Source: Streptomyces altiplanensis
GTDB lineage: Bacteria; Actinomycetota; Actinomycetes; Streptomycetales; Streptomycetaceae
NCBI GenBank assembly: GCA_003719395.1
Contig: RHMC01000049.1
Span: 1 to 45,302 of the forward strand
Direction: 5' to 3'
DNA length: 45,302 nt
The notes below the pieces were generated by a model that was given only the letters and a program-made list of their open reading frames with translations, was not told the DNA's origin and did not search any database. Below are positions 9,308-18,737 of the stretch, in pieces; the stretch's first letter is position 1; each line of letters starts with the position of its first letter. Both the position numbers and the translations under genes were made by a program.

Positions 9308-10113
9308 AGCCCGTCCGCCATCCGCTGGATGAATCGTGCCGACTCCTCGGTTCCGAGGGCCTCCATTCGGATCATGCCATGTCGCTGCATCGCAGTACCC
9401 ACCTCATTCGGGTCGGCCGTGAGGCGGCTGAGCGACTGCCCTTCGAGAAGCGCGAGACGTGCATGCTCCTTGGTTTCCAGCAAAACAATCGGTCCGTTGA
9501 GCCCCGGGTTTGCGCCCGTGCTGAACGGCAGTACCTGGAGTGAGACATGACGAAGAGCGCTGACCTCCAGCAGATGCAGCAGCTGTTCCTTGTAGATCCC
9601 CGGCCCGCCCACGGGGCAACACAAGACAGCTTCGTACACCACAAAGCTGCACTCGACGGGTGGCTTCCTCGTAAGCAGGGACTGTCGGCCCAGCCGGGCC
9701 TGAATCCGAGCCTCCATCGTTTCGTCGTCCAGCGGCGGACGGTGCGCCATGAGCAAGGCTCTCGCGGTGGCCTTGGTCTGGAGCAGTCCCGGGATGAGCA
9801 AAGGCTCGTACCACCACAGGCTGAGGGCCTCGGACTCGTACTGGAAGTACTCCTGCGACCGCGCGGGAAACTTCTCCGGTACGAGGTACTCCCGCGCCGC
9901 AACCAGCAACCCACCCGCCCCGCACAGCCCGTCCGCCACCTGAAGCAGATGCAGCGTCGGCTTGCGCCGCCCCGCCTCCATCGACTTCACGTACTCGTAG
10001 CTGCAACTGGCCTCCTCCGCCAGCGCCTCCCGCGTCACACCCGCCCGCTCGCGCCACCGCTTGATCTGGTTGCCGCAGTACCGCCACGCCATCGGCGGTT
10101 CAGGGTTCGCCAT
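9304..10113 (-). CDS. XRE-family helix-turn-helix regulator with DUF5753
   Basis: A 269-aa regulator. The start at ATG 10113 (MANPEPPMAWRYCGNQ) has an agggtgg ribosome site; a GTG 12 bases upstream is the alternative. The N-terminal HTH lies at about 15-70 (GVTREALAEEASCSYEYVKSME). The rest is DUF5753, including the conserved WWYEPLLIPGLLQTKATARA segment. It forms a pair with the DUF397 gene. Such pairs control differentiation and antibiotic production in streptomycetes, though the target of this one is unknown. It is divergent from the HATPase gene across only 70 bp, so cross-regulation is plausible. Confidence 0.92.
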   Translation of the reverse strand: MANPEPPMAWRYCGNQIKRWRERAGVTREALAEEASCSYEYVKSMEAGRRKPTLHLLQVADGLCGAGGLLVAAREYLVPEKFPARSQEYFQYESEALSLWWYEPLLIPGLLQTKATARALLMAHRPPLDDETMEARIQARLGRQSLLTRKPPVECSFVVYEAVLCCPVGGPGIYKEQLLHLLEVSALRHVSLQVLPFSTGANPGLNGPIVLLETKEHARLALLEGQSLSRLTADPNEVGTAMQRHGMIRMEALGTEESARFIQRMADGL

Positions 10114-10183
10114 GGGTACAACCACCCTCTGTACGCAAGCCGTTACTTCAGCAGGCTATTCCCCTCTCTGCACCGTATGAGCC

Positions 10184-10612
10184 ATGAACGACCACATCGA
10201 GTGGCATTTCCGCCGCCACCCCCGCAGCGTCCGCCGGGCCCGTGCCCTCCTCGCCGAGCAGGCGCGGGAGTGGAAGGTGCCCGACGCCGTCGCCGAGACC
10301 GCCGTACTGCTCCTCAGCGAGCTCGTGACCAACGCCCTGCGCCATGCGGGGTGCGCGCCCGGTCGTGAGATCCGGGTGCGGTTCGCGGTACGGGACGAGG
10401 TCCTGCGTATCGAGGTGTCGGACGCCTGCGTCGTACTCCCGCACCCGCGCGACGCGTCGCCGGACGACGAGACGGGGCGCGGGCTCGCGCTGGTCGACGC
10501 GCTCGCCGGGCGGTGGGGGGCCGCTCCACGGGAGTGCGGGATCGGCAAGACGGTGTGGTTCGAGGTCGATGCCGAGGTCAATTGCGTTGAGGCGGCCGAC
10601 GACGGTGTGTAA
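10184..10612 (+). CDS. ATP-binding protein, RsbW/anti-sigma-type HATPase
   Basis: A 142-aa GHKL-fold single domain. The N box is LLLSELVTNALRHAG and the G1/G2 region is DDETGRGLALVDALAG, ending with GKTVWFEVD. These small stand-alone HATPases are abundant in streptomycetes, commonly beside XRE/DUF397 pairs, and are related to the anti-sigma kinase RsbW. The nearest neighbours (XRE/DUF5753, DUF397) fit that grouping. No sigma factor or STAS antagonist lies nearby. It is followed after 10 bp by the NADAR gene, probably co-transcribed. Confidence 0.88.
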   Translation: MNDHIEWHFRRHPRSVRRARALLAEQAREWKVPDAVAETAVLLLSELVTNALRHAGCAPGREIRVRFAVRDEVLRIEVSDACVVLPHPRDASPDDETGRGLALVDALAGRWGAAPRECGIGKTVWFEVDAEVNCVEAADDGV

Positions 10613-10622
10613 CGGTGCGCCC

Positions 10623-11213
10623 ATGCCGAACGATCCCCGCGTCCCTCTCCCCAAGTCCGTCGGGGAGGCCATGGTCGCAGAACAGACCGCCGGTACCCGT
10701 CTGCGCTACCTCTGCTTCTGGGGCCATCAGCCCACTCCCGGAGCCGCCGCCGGGCCCGGCTGCCTCAGCCAGTGGTGGCCCGTCGAGTTCACCGAGGACG
10801 GTCACACCTACCGCTCCGCCGAGCACTACATGATGGCGCACAAGGCGTGGCTGTTCGGTGATCCCGAAACCGCCGCCGAGATCCTCGACGCCCAGCACCC
10901 CGCCGAGGCGAAGTCCCTGGGCCGTCGGATCGCCGGCTTCGACGAAGCGCTCTGGCGCGAGCACCGGTACGGAATCGTCGTACGCGGCAACATCGCCAAG
11001 TTCGGACAGCACGACGACTTGCGCGCGTACCTCCTGGGCACCCGCAACCGCGTCCTGGTCGAAGCCAGTCCACGGGACCGGATCTGGGGCATCGGCCTGG
11101 CGGCCGACGACGAACGCGCCGCGTCCCCCACCACCTGGCGCGGGCTGAACCTGCTCGGCTTCGCCCTGATGGACGCCCGTGACGCGCTGAGCGCCACACC
11201 GGGGGACGGCTGA
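10623..11213 (+). CDS. NADAR family protein (ADP-ribose/riboside N-glycosidase type)
   Basis: A 196-aa NADAR (COG3236, YbiA-like) protein. Family hallmarks are LSQWWPVEFTEDGHTYRSAE, HYMMAHKAWLFGD, NIAKFGQ and RIWGIG. Family members cleave N-glycosidic bonds in riboflavin intermediates or remove ADP-ribose from guanine, and they occur as genome-defence or antitoxin-like components. No ribosome site is obvious ahead of the ATG and the preceding gene ends 10 bp upstream, which suggests coupling. No DarT-like toxin is visible nearby. The biological role here is open. Confidence 0.88.
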   Translation: MPNDPRVPLPKSVGEAMVAEQTAGTRLRYLCFWGHQPTPGAAAGPGCLSQWWPVEFTEDGHTYRSAEHYMMAHKAWLFGDPETAAEILDAQHPAEAKSLGRRIAGFDEALWREHRYGIVVRGNIAKFGQHDDLRAYLLGTRNRVLVEASPRDRIWGIGLAADDERAASPTTWRGLNLLGFALMDARDALSATPGDG

Positions 11214-11220
11214 GGACGCC

Positions 11221-12786
11221 TCACGGCCTCAGCGGCTCGACGAACCGGTACCGGCCCCTGTCCTTGCTGTCCCGCTCCCCCGGCGGGCCCAGCTCCACCA
11301 GTGCCATCGGCCGGTCGGTCAGCTCGCCGGTGTCGGGGTCGAACGCTATTTCGCCGCTGGCGCCGCGCACCCGGAACGAGCCGTTGGTCTGGCCCAGCAG
11401 TTCGTGGACCGTCCCGGCGGTGACGTGTTCCGGGCCGTAGCTGTCGACGGCCCGGCGGGCGGCGATGCCCACCGTGTACACCGCGTCGTGCCCGACCATC
11501 GCCTGGCCGTTGGCCAGCGCGTCCACATGGCCGCCGCGCACCTCCAGATAGCGGCGCTCGAAGTCGACGTACGGCCCGCGTTCCCGGCCGCCGTACAGCT
11601 TCGCCGCCGCTTCGGGATGGGTGTACGCCGTGTAGTAGACCTTCAGGCCACCGGCTTTCCAGCGCCTGCCCAGCTCCGCCAGTTCCTCCTCGCGCTCCTG
11701 GCTGCTGGTGTCGAAGTACACGCCCACGGCGCTGGAACCGGAGAGCACGGTCACGGGGCAGCTGCGCCGGTTCTCCCCGGCGGCCTCGATGAAGCTGCGC
11801 AGCTCCCGGCCCCGGCCGGCGAAGTACACCGCGTCCGGGGGCGGGCCCGTACCGCAGATCTTCTCCGCGACCACGCGCAGGGCGTTGCCCTCGCCCTGCG
11901 AGGCCGGGCCGGTGCTGAACGGGACGACTTCCGGGTCCACCTTCAGGCCCTGGCGCCCGGCGGCCGCCTTGAAGCCGTTGTAGAGGGAGGCGTTGTAGAT
12001 GTCGCCCTCCGTGGTGTTCCTGACCACCTGCACCCGGTAGCCGGAGTCCGGGCCCGAGCCCGAACCGGCGTGCTTGTCCTGCTGGCGCTTGAAGTAGCGG
12101 ACCGCCGCGGACGCCTGGTCCCTGGCGGGGAAGGACACCCGGAAGAACCCCGGCTTCTCGCGGGAGCTCAGCTCGTCGGCGGCGACCGTCGCGCCGACCG
12201 TCGGCACTCCCGCTTCCCGCAGCCTCTTCACCGCCCCGGCCGTGTGCGCGTTGCTCTGGCCGATGCCCGCGACCGCGACCAGCCGTTGCTCGTCCTTCAT
12301 CTTGAGGAGCTGGCCGACGACCTGGTCCGCGTGCGCGTCGTGGCGGCCGGTGTTGGCCAGCAGCAGGCGGACCCGGGGAAGGGTGCCGCGCTCGGCATTG
12401 AGCCGCAGCTGGGCGATGTGCGCGCCCGTGACCGCCTGGCGCGTGCCCTCCGGGCCGCGGTCGTCGGCGCCGCCGGACATCGGCTCCAGGTAGGCGACCG
12501 CCACCGACTTCTCGCCGGTCTTCTCGATCCTGCGGTTCTCCGCGCGGATCTTCTCGCTGATGTCCCGCAGGCCGGGGAAGGCGTACGGGTCGTCGGTCAT
12601 GCCCGTCACGCCGACGCACTCGCCCCCGTCGACCTTGTCGACGTCGTCGGCGCACTGCCCGGCCTCCTCGGCCAGCCATACGCCCGCATAGGCCAGGGCC
12701 GCCACCACGACCAGCGCCACGACGGACCACAGCACCCGGTTGAGCGGGGGTCTGGGAGGCGTGACGGTCGGCCGCGTCGGGGTCAT
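11221..12786 (-). CDS. Membrane-anchored type-1 periplasmic-binding-protein-like receptor
   Basis: A 521-aa protein (MTPTRPTVTPPRPPLN...) with one membrane helix at about residues 17-40 and then an extracytoplasmic part beginning with a Cys-containing segment (GQCADD, GGECVGVTG). The remainder is a type-1 periplasmic binding fold of the branched-chain amino-acid receptor/ANF class (SVAVAYLEPMSG, LLLANTGRHDAHADQV, FYRVSF-like GFFRVSFPARDQ, MVGHDAVYTVG). There is no lipobox and no permease or transporter ATPase gene nearby. Its ATG overlaps the stop of the upstream ATPase by 4 bp (ATGA), so the two are made together. It is likely a sensor rather than an importer component (inference). Confidence 0.85.
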   Translation of the reverse strand: MTPTRPTVTPPRPPLNRVLWSVVALVVVAALAYAGVWLAEEAGQCADDVDKVDGGECVGVTGMTDDPYAFPGLRDISEKIRAENRRIEKTGEKSVAVAYLEPMSGGADDRGPEGTRQAVTGAHIAQLRLNAERGTLPRVRLLLANTGRHDAHADQVVGQLLKMKDEQRLVAVAGIGQSNAHTAGAVKRLREAGVPTVGATVAADELSSREKPGFFRVSFPARDQASAAVRYFKRQQDKHAGSGSGPDSGYRVQVVRNTTEGDIYNASLYNGFKAAAGRQGLKVDPEVVPFSTGPASQGEGNALRVVAEKICGTGPPPDAVYFAGRGRELRSFIEAAGENRRSCPVTVLSGSSAVGVYFDTSSQEREEELAELGRRWKAGGLKVYYTAYTHPEAAAKLYGGRERGPYVDFERRYLEVRGGHVDALANGQAMVGHDAVYTVGIAARRAVDSYGPEHVTAGTVHELLGQTNGSFRVRGASGEIAFDPDTGELTDRPMALVELGPPGERDSKDRGRYRFVEPLRP

Positions 12787-14798
12787 CGCCAGGGCTCCTT
12801 GTCGTACTGTCCCGCCTTGTCCAGCAGCACGGCCGTCCAGGCGACGTGCTCCGTGTGGGCGGTGGCCAGGGTGTGGAAGCGCGCGTTGATCTCCGCGTAG
12901 AGCGAGGCGTACGGATCGCCGAGCGGTTCGCGGTACGGGTCACCGACCCGGTCGGTGGCGGGGTCGGGCACCGGTTCCGGGCCGAGCCAGCTGGCGGCGA
13001 GCAGCCGGGTGACGGTGCGCAGGCGGGGGCCGACGGCTGCGTCGCCGAGGTGGTGCACGAGGGATTCGTACCTGCGCCACGGTGTGATGCCGGCTCCGCC
13101 GCCGACGTGGGCGGCAGCGGGGCCCTGCGCAGCCGGCACAGCTCCGCGCACCACTCCTCGGGCCGCACCTGCTCGAAGATCCCGTCCAGGTACGCCGCCG
13201 CCGCGGGCAGGTCGCCGCAGGCCAGCGCGTGGTACGCCGCCTGGCGCGGCTCGCCCCGGCCCATGGCCTCCGCCCGCAGCGCGGTGTGCACCGCGTCCGG
13301 GTCGTCGAGGGTCGCCGAGCAGCAGGCGGCGCAGCAGCGGGTGCGGGGTCTCGGGGCGGCCGTCGGCGTGCTCGTCGCCGGTGCCGATGTGCATGGTGCG
13401 CAGCCGGTCCCGGCAGAAGGAGCGGAACTCCGTGCGCAGATGGTCCGCGGCTTCGTCCCGTAACGCGCGGGTGGCGAGCGCCTGCGCGAGGTCGGGGGCC
13501 GCGGCCGCTCTGATCAGTGCCTGCCGCAGACCCTCCGGCGGGTCGATCGGCAGGAGTCTGTTCAGCAGGTCGTGCACGACGCCGCCCGACGGTTCGAAGA
13601 CCCGCCGCAGCCGCTCCTCCCACGCCACCGTGCGGTCGGATTCGAGGAGCGCGGCCAGGACGCGGGCGGTGCCCTCGGGCTGGCCGCGGGTGAGTTCGTA
13701 CACCGCCCAGCCGAGCCAGCGCAGTCCCGCGTCGCCCCGGGGCGCGGGCGCCGCCGCCGTCCGCAGTATCTCCTCGGCCTGGCGTTCCACTTCGTTCCTG
13801 GTCAGGTCGCGCAGCCGGCCCACCCGCAGCCCGTCGGCGACGCGCCGCGGGTCGAAGGCCGTGCCGGCGGCCCACTCGGCGGGGCTGCCGCCGCCCGCGT
13901 GCTGCCAGCCGTGCCAGCCGAACGCGACGTCCTGGAGCCGCTCCGGGTAGCTGCCGGCCATGGCGAGGACCACCAGCGGGTCGGGGGCGTCCGGCTGCCG
14001 CTCCTCCAGCAGCAGCCGCAGCACCTCGCCGCCGAGCGGGTTGTCCACGTTGTCCAGCAGCAGCAGGCACCGTACGGCCCAGTGCTTCCGGGCGTAGCAC
14101 TGCCGCAGATCGCGGAGGAAGACCTCGCAGACGACGCGTTCGGTGCGCCGCCGGTCCTCGCCGGACCCGCCGTTGTAGGCGAGGTTCAGCTCGATCAGGA
14201 AGTCCAGGGCCGACGTGATGGCGGTGGCCGCCGGATGCCCGAGAGCCGCCGGTGGAGGCGGCCGCGCATCCAGCCCCGCTCGCCCAGCGGCAGCAACTGC
14301 AGTGCGCGGTCACCGCGACGGCAGGCCCGCCATCGAGGCGGCCGCCTGCGCCACCTGGTTGACGTCCGCCAGCCACTGGGACGGGGGCCCCGCCAGCGCC
14401 TGCGCCATCCGGCGCCGGGCGCCCGCCCGGTTCTCGGGGGTCACCTCGACGGCGAGCGCGGCGCACACCGGCCGGAAGGCGCGGAAGGAGATGCGCGGCA
14501 CGTGCTTCTTGCGGGGCTCCAGGCCGAACGCCACGGCGCTCAGCACGTCGACGGGCCGCTTCTCCTGCCGTGAGAGTTCCGCGAGGTCCAGCAGGACCAC
14601 CGGCGTCGTCTCCGCCCACGCGGCGAGGGCCCGCAGCAGGGTGGTCTTGCCGCTGCCCCGTGGGCCGAGCGTCAGGGTGACGGGCTGGTTCCCGGCCGCC
14701 GTACGGCCCCGGCCGCCGTCCCCGGGGAGGATCAGCGACTCGACGTACGTCTGCACCGACCGGTCGCGCTCCGACTCCCCCGCCCAGTCCCGCGGCAT
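12783..14798 (-). CDS. P-loop (STAND/AAA-like) ATPase, partner of the receptor gene; frame broken by indel pairs
   Basis: Cytosolic NTPase of about 670 aa starting MPRDWAGESERDRSVQ. Walker A is TLGPRGSGKTTLL near residue 45 and Walker B is RCLLLLDNVDNP, followed by a helix-rich region. A single extra base near 14311 creates a stop (LPSR-stop) and a missing base near 14243 restores the frame at TSALDFLIELNLAYN. A second pair near 13310 and 13085 encloses the stretch HTALRAEAMGRGEPRQAAYH, read in another frame. There is no signal or membrane segment. It ends in the ATGA overlap with the receptor gene. The promoter is probably at 14857-14886. Function is unknown; the architecture suggests a ligand-gated signalling pair. 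Confidence 0.75.
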
Positions 14799-14856
14799 CA
14801 GTCCGCTTCCTCCCGCGTCCGGCGCCGCATCGGTGCGGCGTCACCAGAGGAGGATC

Positions 14857-14886
14857 AATATCCCTGTGGCGCAAGGGAATTGACAA
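14857..14886 (-). promoter_or_regulatory. Putative vegetative promoter of the ATPase-receptor operon
   Basis: On the minus strand ttgtca (14886-14881) and gatatt (14862-14857) are separated by 18 bases, a good match to HrdB-type promoters. It lies about 60 bp upstream of the ATPase start codon. Confidence 0.5.
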
Positions 14887-14955
14887 GTGATTGGCCAAGG
14901 AGGCATCTCACACCGGTCACCGGTCCCGCACCGGCGGGCGTCACGCCGGCCGGCG

Positions 14956-15627
14956 TCACACCAGCCGGCGTGCCGTCGCCCAGCGCGTCAGCTCGTGCCG
15001 GTTGGAGAGCTGGAGCTTGCGCAGGACCGCGGACACATGGCTCTCGACCGTCTTGACCGAGATGAAGAGCTGCTTCGCGATCTCCTTGTACGCGTAACCC
15101 CGCGCGATCAGCCGCAGCACCTCGCGCTCGCGCTGCGTGAGGCGGTCCAGGTCCTCGTCGACCGGCGGCGCGTCCGTCGACGCGAACGCGTCGAGCACGA
15201 AGCCCGCCAGCCGGGGCGAGAAGACCGCGTCGCCGTCCTGGACGCGGAAGACCGAGTCGACGAGGTCGGTGCCGGTGATCGTCTTCGTCACGTACCCCCG
15301 CGCGCCGCCCCGGATCACGCCGATCACGTCCTCCGCCGCGTCCGACACCGACAGGGCCAGGAACCGCACCGGGTTCTCCGCCGCCTGCATCAGCGGCGCG
15401 CAGCGGCGCAGGACCTCGACGCCGCCGCCGCCCGGCAGGTGGACGTCGAGCAGGACCACCTCGGGGCGGGTCGCCGTGATGACCGTGACCGCCTGGTCGA
15501 CGTCGGCGGCCTCACCGACCACCTCGACGCCGGTCGCCTCGGTCTGTCCGATCTCCGCCTGCACTCCCGTACGGAACATGCGGTGGTCGTCCACCAGCAC
15601 CACCCGTACGCGCCTGTCCTCCGTCAT
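14956..15627 (-). CDS. LuxR/NarL-family response regulator
   Basis: A 223-aa two-component regulator. The receiver domain has LVDDHRM, the phospho-acceptor Asp in VVLLDVHLPGGGG and the conserved Lys in GYVTKTI. The C-terminal LuxR HTH is LTQREREVLRLIARGYAYK followed by SVKTVESHVSAVLRKLQL. Its ATG overlaps the stop of the sensor gene by 4 bp, so both are translated together. All catalytic residues are present. Confidence 0.95.
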   Translation of the reverse strand: MTEDRRVRVVLVDDHRMFRTGVQAEIGQTEATGVEVVGEAADVDQAVTVITATRPEVVLLDVHLPGGGGVEVLRRCAPLMQAAENPVRFLALSVSDAAEDVIGVIRGGARGYVTKTITGTDLVDSVFRVQDGDAVFSPRLAGFVLDAFASTDAPPVDEDLDRLTQREREVLRLIARGYAYKEIAKQLFISVKTVESHVSAVLRKLQLSNRHELTRWATARRLV

Positions 15628-16925
15628 GCGTCCGCCGCCCTCTCCATCTCAAGCTCGACTTCCGTGCCCCCGTCGGGCGCGGAACGCAGTCTCGCCGTGC
15701 CGCCGTTGCGCTGCATCCGTCCGATGATCGATTCCCGCACGCCCATACGGTCGTCCGGTACCGCGTCGAGATCGAACCCGGGCCCCCGGTCCCGTACGGA
15801 CACGAAGACCGTCCGGCCCTCGACCTCGGCGTAGACCTGCACCGCCCCGCCCTCGCCACCGTACTTGGCGGCGTTCACCATCGCCTCGCGCGCGGCCTGC
15901 ATCTGCGCGATCAGCCCGTCGTCGAGCGGGCAGTCGCCGACGACCACGACCTCCAGCGGCACGCCGTGCTTGTCCTCGACCTCCGCCGCCGTGCGCTTGA
16001 CCGCCTCCGCGAGGGTGTCGGGCTCCTGCGACTCGTCCTTGCCGTTGCCCTCCGGCCTGTAGAGCCAGTTGCGCAGTTCCCGCTCCTGGGCGCGGGCGAG
16101 GCGCCGTACCTCTCCCGCGTCCTCCGCGTTGCGCTGGATCAGGGTCAGGGTGTGGAGGACCGAGTCGTGGACGTGGGCCGCGACTTCGGCGCGTTCCTGG
16201 GCGCGGATGCGCATCAGGCGCTCCTCGGACAGGTCCTGGGTCATCCGGACCAGCCAGGGGCCCGCGAGGAGCGCGATGCCGGCGACGACCGCGAGGGCCG
16301 CCGTCAGTACGCTGCCGAGCTGCGCGGCGGATCCCCGTACCACCAGGAACGCGGTCAGGCCCATGCCGACCAGCGCGACCCCCGCCATGCCGCGCGCGAG
16401 TTGCAGCATCCGGCGGCGGCGGCCGGTCCCCGTCCAGTGGGCACGGCGCGCGTTGTCGGCCTGGCGCCACACGAGGACGACACCCAGGCTGATCAGCAGC
16501 GTCGGCCAGACGTACCGCCCGGCCCGGCCGCCCACTTCGACGCTGCTGACGAAGGTGCCGGCGCTGACGAGCAGCGCGAAGAGCGCGAAGACCTGTCCCT
16601 TGTCGGGTTTGCGGAGCCTGCGGCGCCCGTCGGGTGCGGTCTCGAAGGCCGAGCGCGGCGCGTCCGCTCCGCCGACGCCGCCCACGCCGAGCGGCACCAC
16701 GAACCAGAAGACGGCGTACAGCAGCGCGCCCATGCCGTCCGCCAGGAAGAGGACGAGGAAGACGATGCGTACCCATACGACCGGCACCCCGAGATGCCCG
16801 GCGAGCCCGCGCGCGACCCCTCCGAGCATCCGCCCCTCGGCGCTGCGGTAGAGCTTGCGCGGCTGCGGCTCCTCCGGTTCGGGGGCGTGGGAGCCCGCGG
16901 CTCGGCGGGGCGTGGCGACTGGCAT
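15624..16925 (-). CDS. Sensor histidine kinase with N-terminal PspC domain
   Basis: A 433-aa kinase, ATG 16925 (MPVATPRRAAGSH). A PspC domain spans about residues 28-90 (RKLYRSAEGRMLGGVARGLA ... LFLADGMGALLYAVFW), followed by about four more membrane helices. The HisKA_3-type dimerisation box is EVAAHVHDSVLHTLTLIQRN with His as phosphate donor, and the HATPase core has EAMVNAAKYGG, VRDRGPGFD and GVRESIIGRM. It is coupled to the LuxR regulator and divergent from a PspC/toastrack protein, a typical actinobacterial envelope-stress arrangement. Confidence 0.93.
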   Translation of the reverse strand: MPVATPRRAAGSHAPEPEEPQPRKLYRSAEGRMLGGVARGLAGHLGVPVVWVRIVFLVLFLADGMGALLYAVFWFVVPLGVGGVGGADAPRSAFETAPDGRRRLRKPDKGQVFALFALLVSAGTFVSSVEVGGRAGRYVWPTLLISLGVVLVWRQADNARRAHWTGTGRRRRMLQLARGMAGVALVGMGLTAFLVVRGSAAQLGSVLTAALAVVAGIALLAGPWLVRMTQDLSEERLMRIRAQERAEVAAHVHDSVLHTLTLIQRNAEDAGEVRRLARAQERELRNWLYRPEGNGKDESQEPDTLAEAVKRTAAEVEDKHGVPLEVVVVGDCPLDDGLIAQMQAAREAMVNAAKYGGEGGAVQVYAEVEGRTVFVSVRDRGPGFDLDAVPDDRMGVRESIIGRMQRNGGTARLRSAPDGGTEVELEMERAADA

Positions 16926-17108
16926 GCCCCGATGGTCACACGTACGGGCGGGCGCGGGCATCAGGGTCGGTCCCCTACATGCCCCTGACCCGTCACCGGC
17001 GGGGCGGGCCGCTCCCGGGGCGCCGGAAGGGCATCAGGGGCGGAAATCAGGGATCGTCCAGGGTCGGCGCGGGTGCCGCGGCGCCGGAGCGCCCCGCACC
17101 ATGGACGT

Positions 17109-18433
17109 ATGACACAGCCGTACGACGCCGCCGCTCCCCGGGAGCGCCGAGGAGCCGCTGCCGCAGACGCGCTGCCCCCGCTGCGCCGCAGCAGGCGGCA
17201 CAAGCTGGTGGGCGGCGTGTGCGGCGGGCTCGGCCGGCACTTCGACCTCGACCCGGTGATCTTCCGGATCGGTCTCGGCGTCCTGACCGTCACCGGCGGC
17301 ACCGGCCTGATCTTCTACGGCTTCGCGTGGCTCGTCGTCCCCCTCGACGGCGAGGACGAGAACGAGGCCCGCCGGCTGCTCACGGGCCGGGTCGACGGCG
17401 CCACCCTCATCGCCGTGCTCTTCGCCCTCGCCGGCTGCGGCCTCTTCCTCTCGATGCTGAACAACAACTCCGTCCTCGGTTTCGCCGTCATGCTCTCGAT
17501 CGGCCTCGCCGGCGCCGGCTACTGGTCCCAGCGCCGCCGCCTCGCCGATCCCAAGGCCGGCCCGCTCGATCCGGTGGCCGCGCAGGCGGCCGCGGTCGCG
17601 CCGCCCGAGACGCAGGCGCCCCCCGTGCCCGGAGCGCCCTCCTGGTGGCGGGACCCCATCGTCAAGGACGGCACGACGGGCCCGGTCGCCGGCGGCTATC
17701 TGTGGGGGCCCGAGGACGCGGTCGCGGACGCGGCGCCGGACCTGGACCCGGCCGACGCCCCCCGGCAGCCCCCCGCGCAGCGGCGCGATCCGGCGACGCG
17801 CGGTCCGCGCGGCATCGGCGGCCGGGTGTTCCTGCTGGCCGTGCCGGCGGCCGGGCTCGGCACCGGTCTGACGTGGAACACCCAGCCGTTCGGCACGAGC
17901 CTCCAGACCGGCCTGTCCTGCGCGCTCGGTGTCTTCGGGCTCGGCATCGCGGTCAGCGCCTTCCGCGGGCGTACGGGCGCCGGCTCGATCGTCCTCGCCG
18001 TGATCACGGCGCTGTTGCTGGCCGGGGCGCCGCACTGCCGAAGGAGATCTCCACGGACTGGATGCGTACGGACTGGACCCCCGCGTCGGTCTCGGCCGTG
18101 CGGCCGGGGTACGAGCTCGGATCGGGCGTGGGCACGCTCGACCTCAGCGGTGTGCTCATCCCCGCGGACTCCTCGGTGGCCACCCGGGTGGAGGTCGGCG
18201 CCGGGCTGCTCAAGGTCGTCGTCCCGAAGGACGCGACGGTGGAACTCCGCACGGAGCTGGGCGCCGGCGACATCCGGCTGCCGGGGCAGACCCGGCAGGG
18301 CCTGCGCATCCGGACGGACCACAACCGGCAGCAGACGCTGGAGCCGCCGCAGGGCAGCGATCCCGCCGGGACGCTCGACCTGCGTCTGGAAGTCGGCGTC
18401 GGACAGGTGGAGGTGACCCGTGCGGCGAAGTGA
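17109..18433 (+). CDS. PspC-domain membrane protein with C-terminal toastrack-like domain, one frame break
   Basis: Starts MTQPYDAAAPRERRG. A PspC domain lies at about residues 28-80 (RRHKLVGGVCGGLGRHFDLD...VVPLDGED), then further helices, a Pro/Ala-rich linker, and near the C-terminus a beta-rich repetitive domain (GSGVGTLDLSGV, VEVGAGLLKVVVP, TELGAGDIRLPG, LEVGVGQVEVTR) of the LiaF/toastrack kind. A one-base indel near 18035 separates the last membrane helix from that domain; the corrected length is about 440 aa. The start has no clear ribosome site and may be leaderless. Divergent from the PspC-kinase/LuxR pair, it is a likely target or sensor partner. Confidence 0.88.
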
Positions 18434-18737
18434 GACGCAGCCGCGGACAGAGGCCGGTCCCCGGCGCCGCCCGTCCCGTTTCCGGCACGAGTTCAGGCCC
18501 GGCAGGCTGATCACCGGCCTCGTCCTGCTGGGCACGGCCGTCGCGTACGCCGGTGACGCGGGCGGCCTCTGGCACGTCCCCTCCTACGTGGTGCTCCCGG
18601 CGCTCTGCCTCGGACTGCTGGTCGCGGGCACGGCGAGCTGGGTGGCCTACAGCGTGCGCCGGCGCGCCGCCAGGGCGGCGTCGACGGAGAGGAACGCGGC
18701 GCCCGCGAGCACCAGTGGCAGCCAGGCCATGAGGTAG
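18420..18737 (+). CDS. Small membrane protein
   Basis: A 105-aa frame from GTG 18420 (MRRSETQPRTEAGP) overlapping the PspC gene end by 14 bp. A basic Arg-rich N-terminus is followed by two hydrophobic spans (LITGLVLLGTAVAYAG and VVLPALCLGLLVAGTASWV) and a basic tail. The last 90 bases run antisense over the DoxX gene, so the true stop may be slightly earlier. Conserved-hypothetical in style; probably part of the PspC operon. Confidence 0.65.
   Translation: MRRSETQPRTEAGPRRRPSRFRHEFRPGRLITGLVLLGTAVAYAGDAGGLWHVPSYVVLPALCLGLLVAGTASWVAYSVRRRAARAASTERNAAPASTSGSQAMR

Noticed and set aside
10826..13291. An 821-codon minus-strand frame
   Set aside because: A mix of antisense of NADAR and shadow of the receptor gene; only a stretch near 13085-13310 carries real ATPase sequence, through an indel pair.
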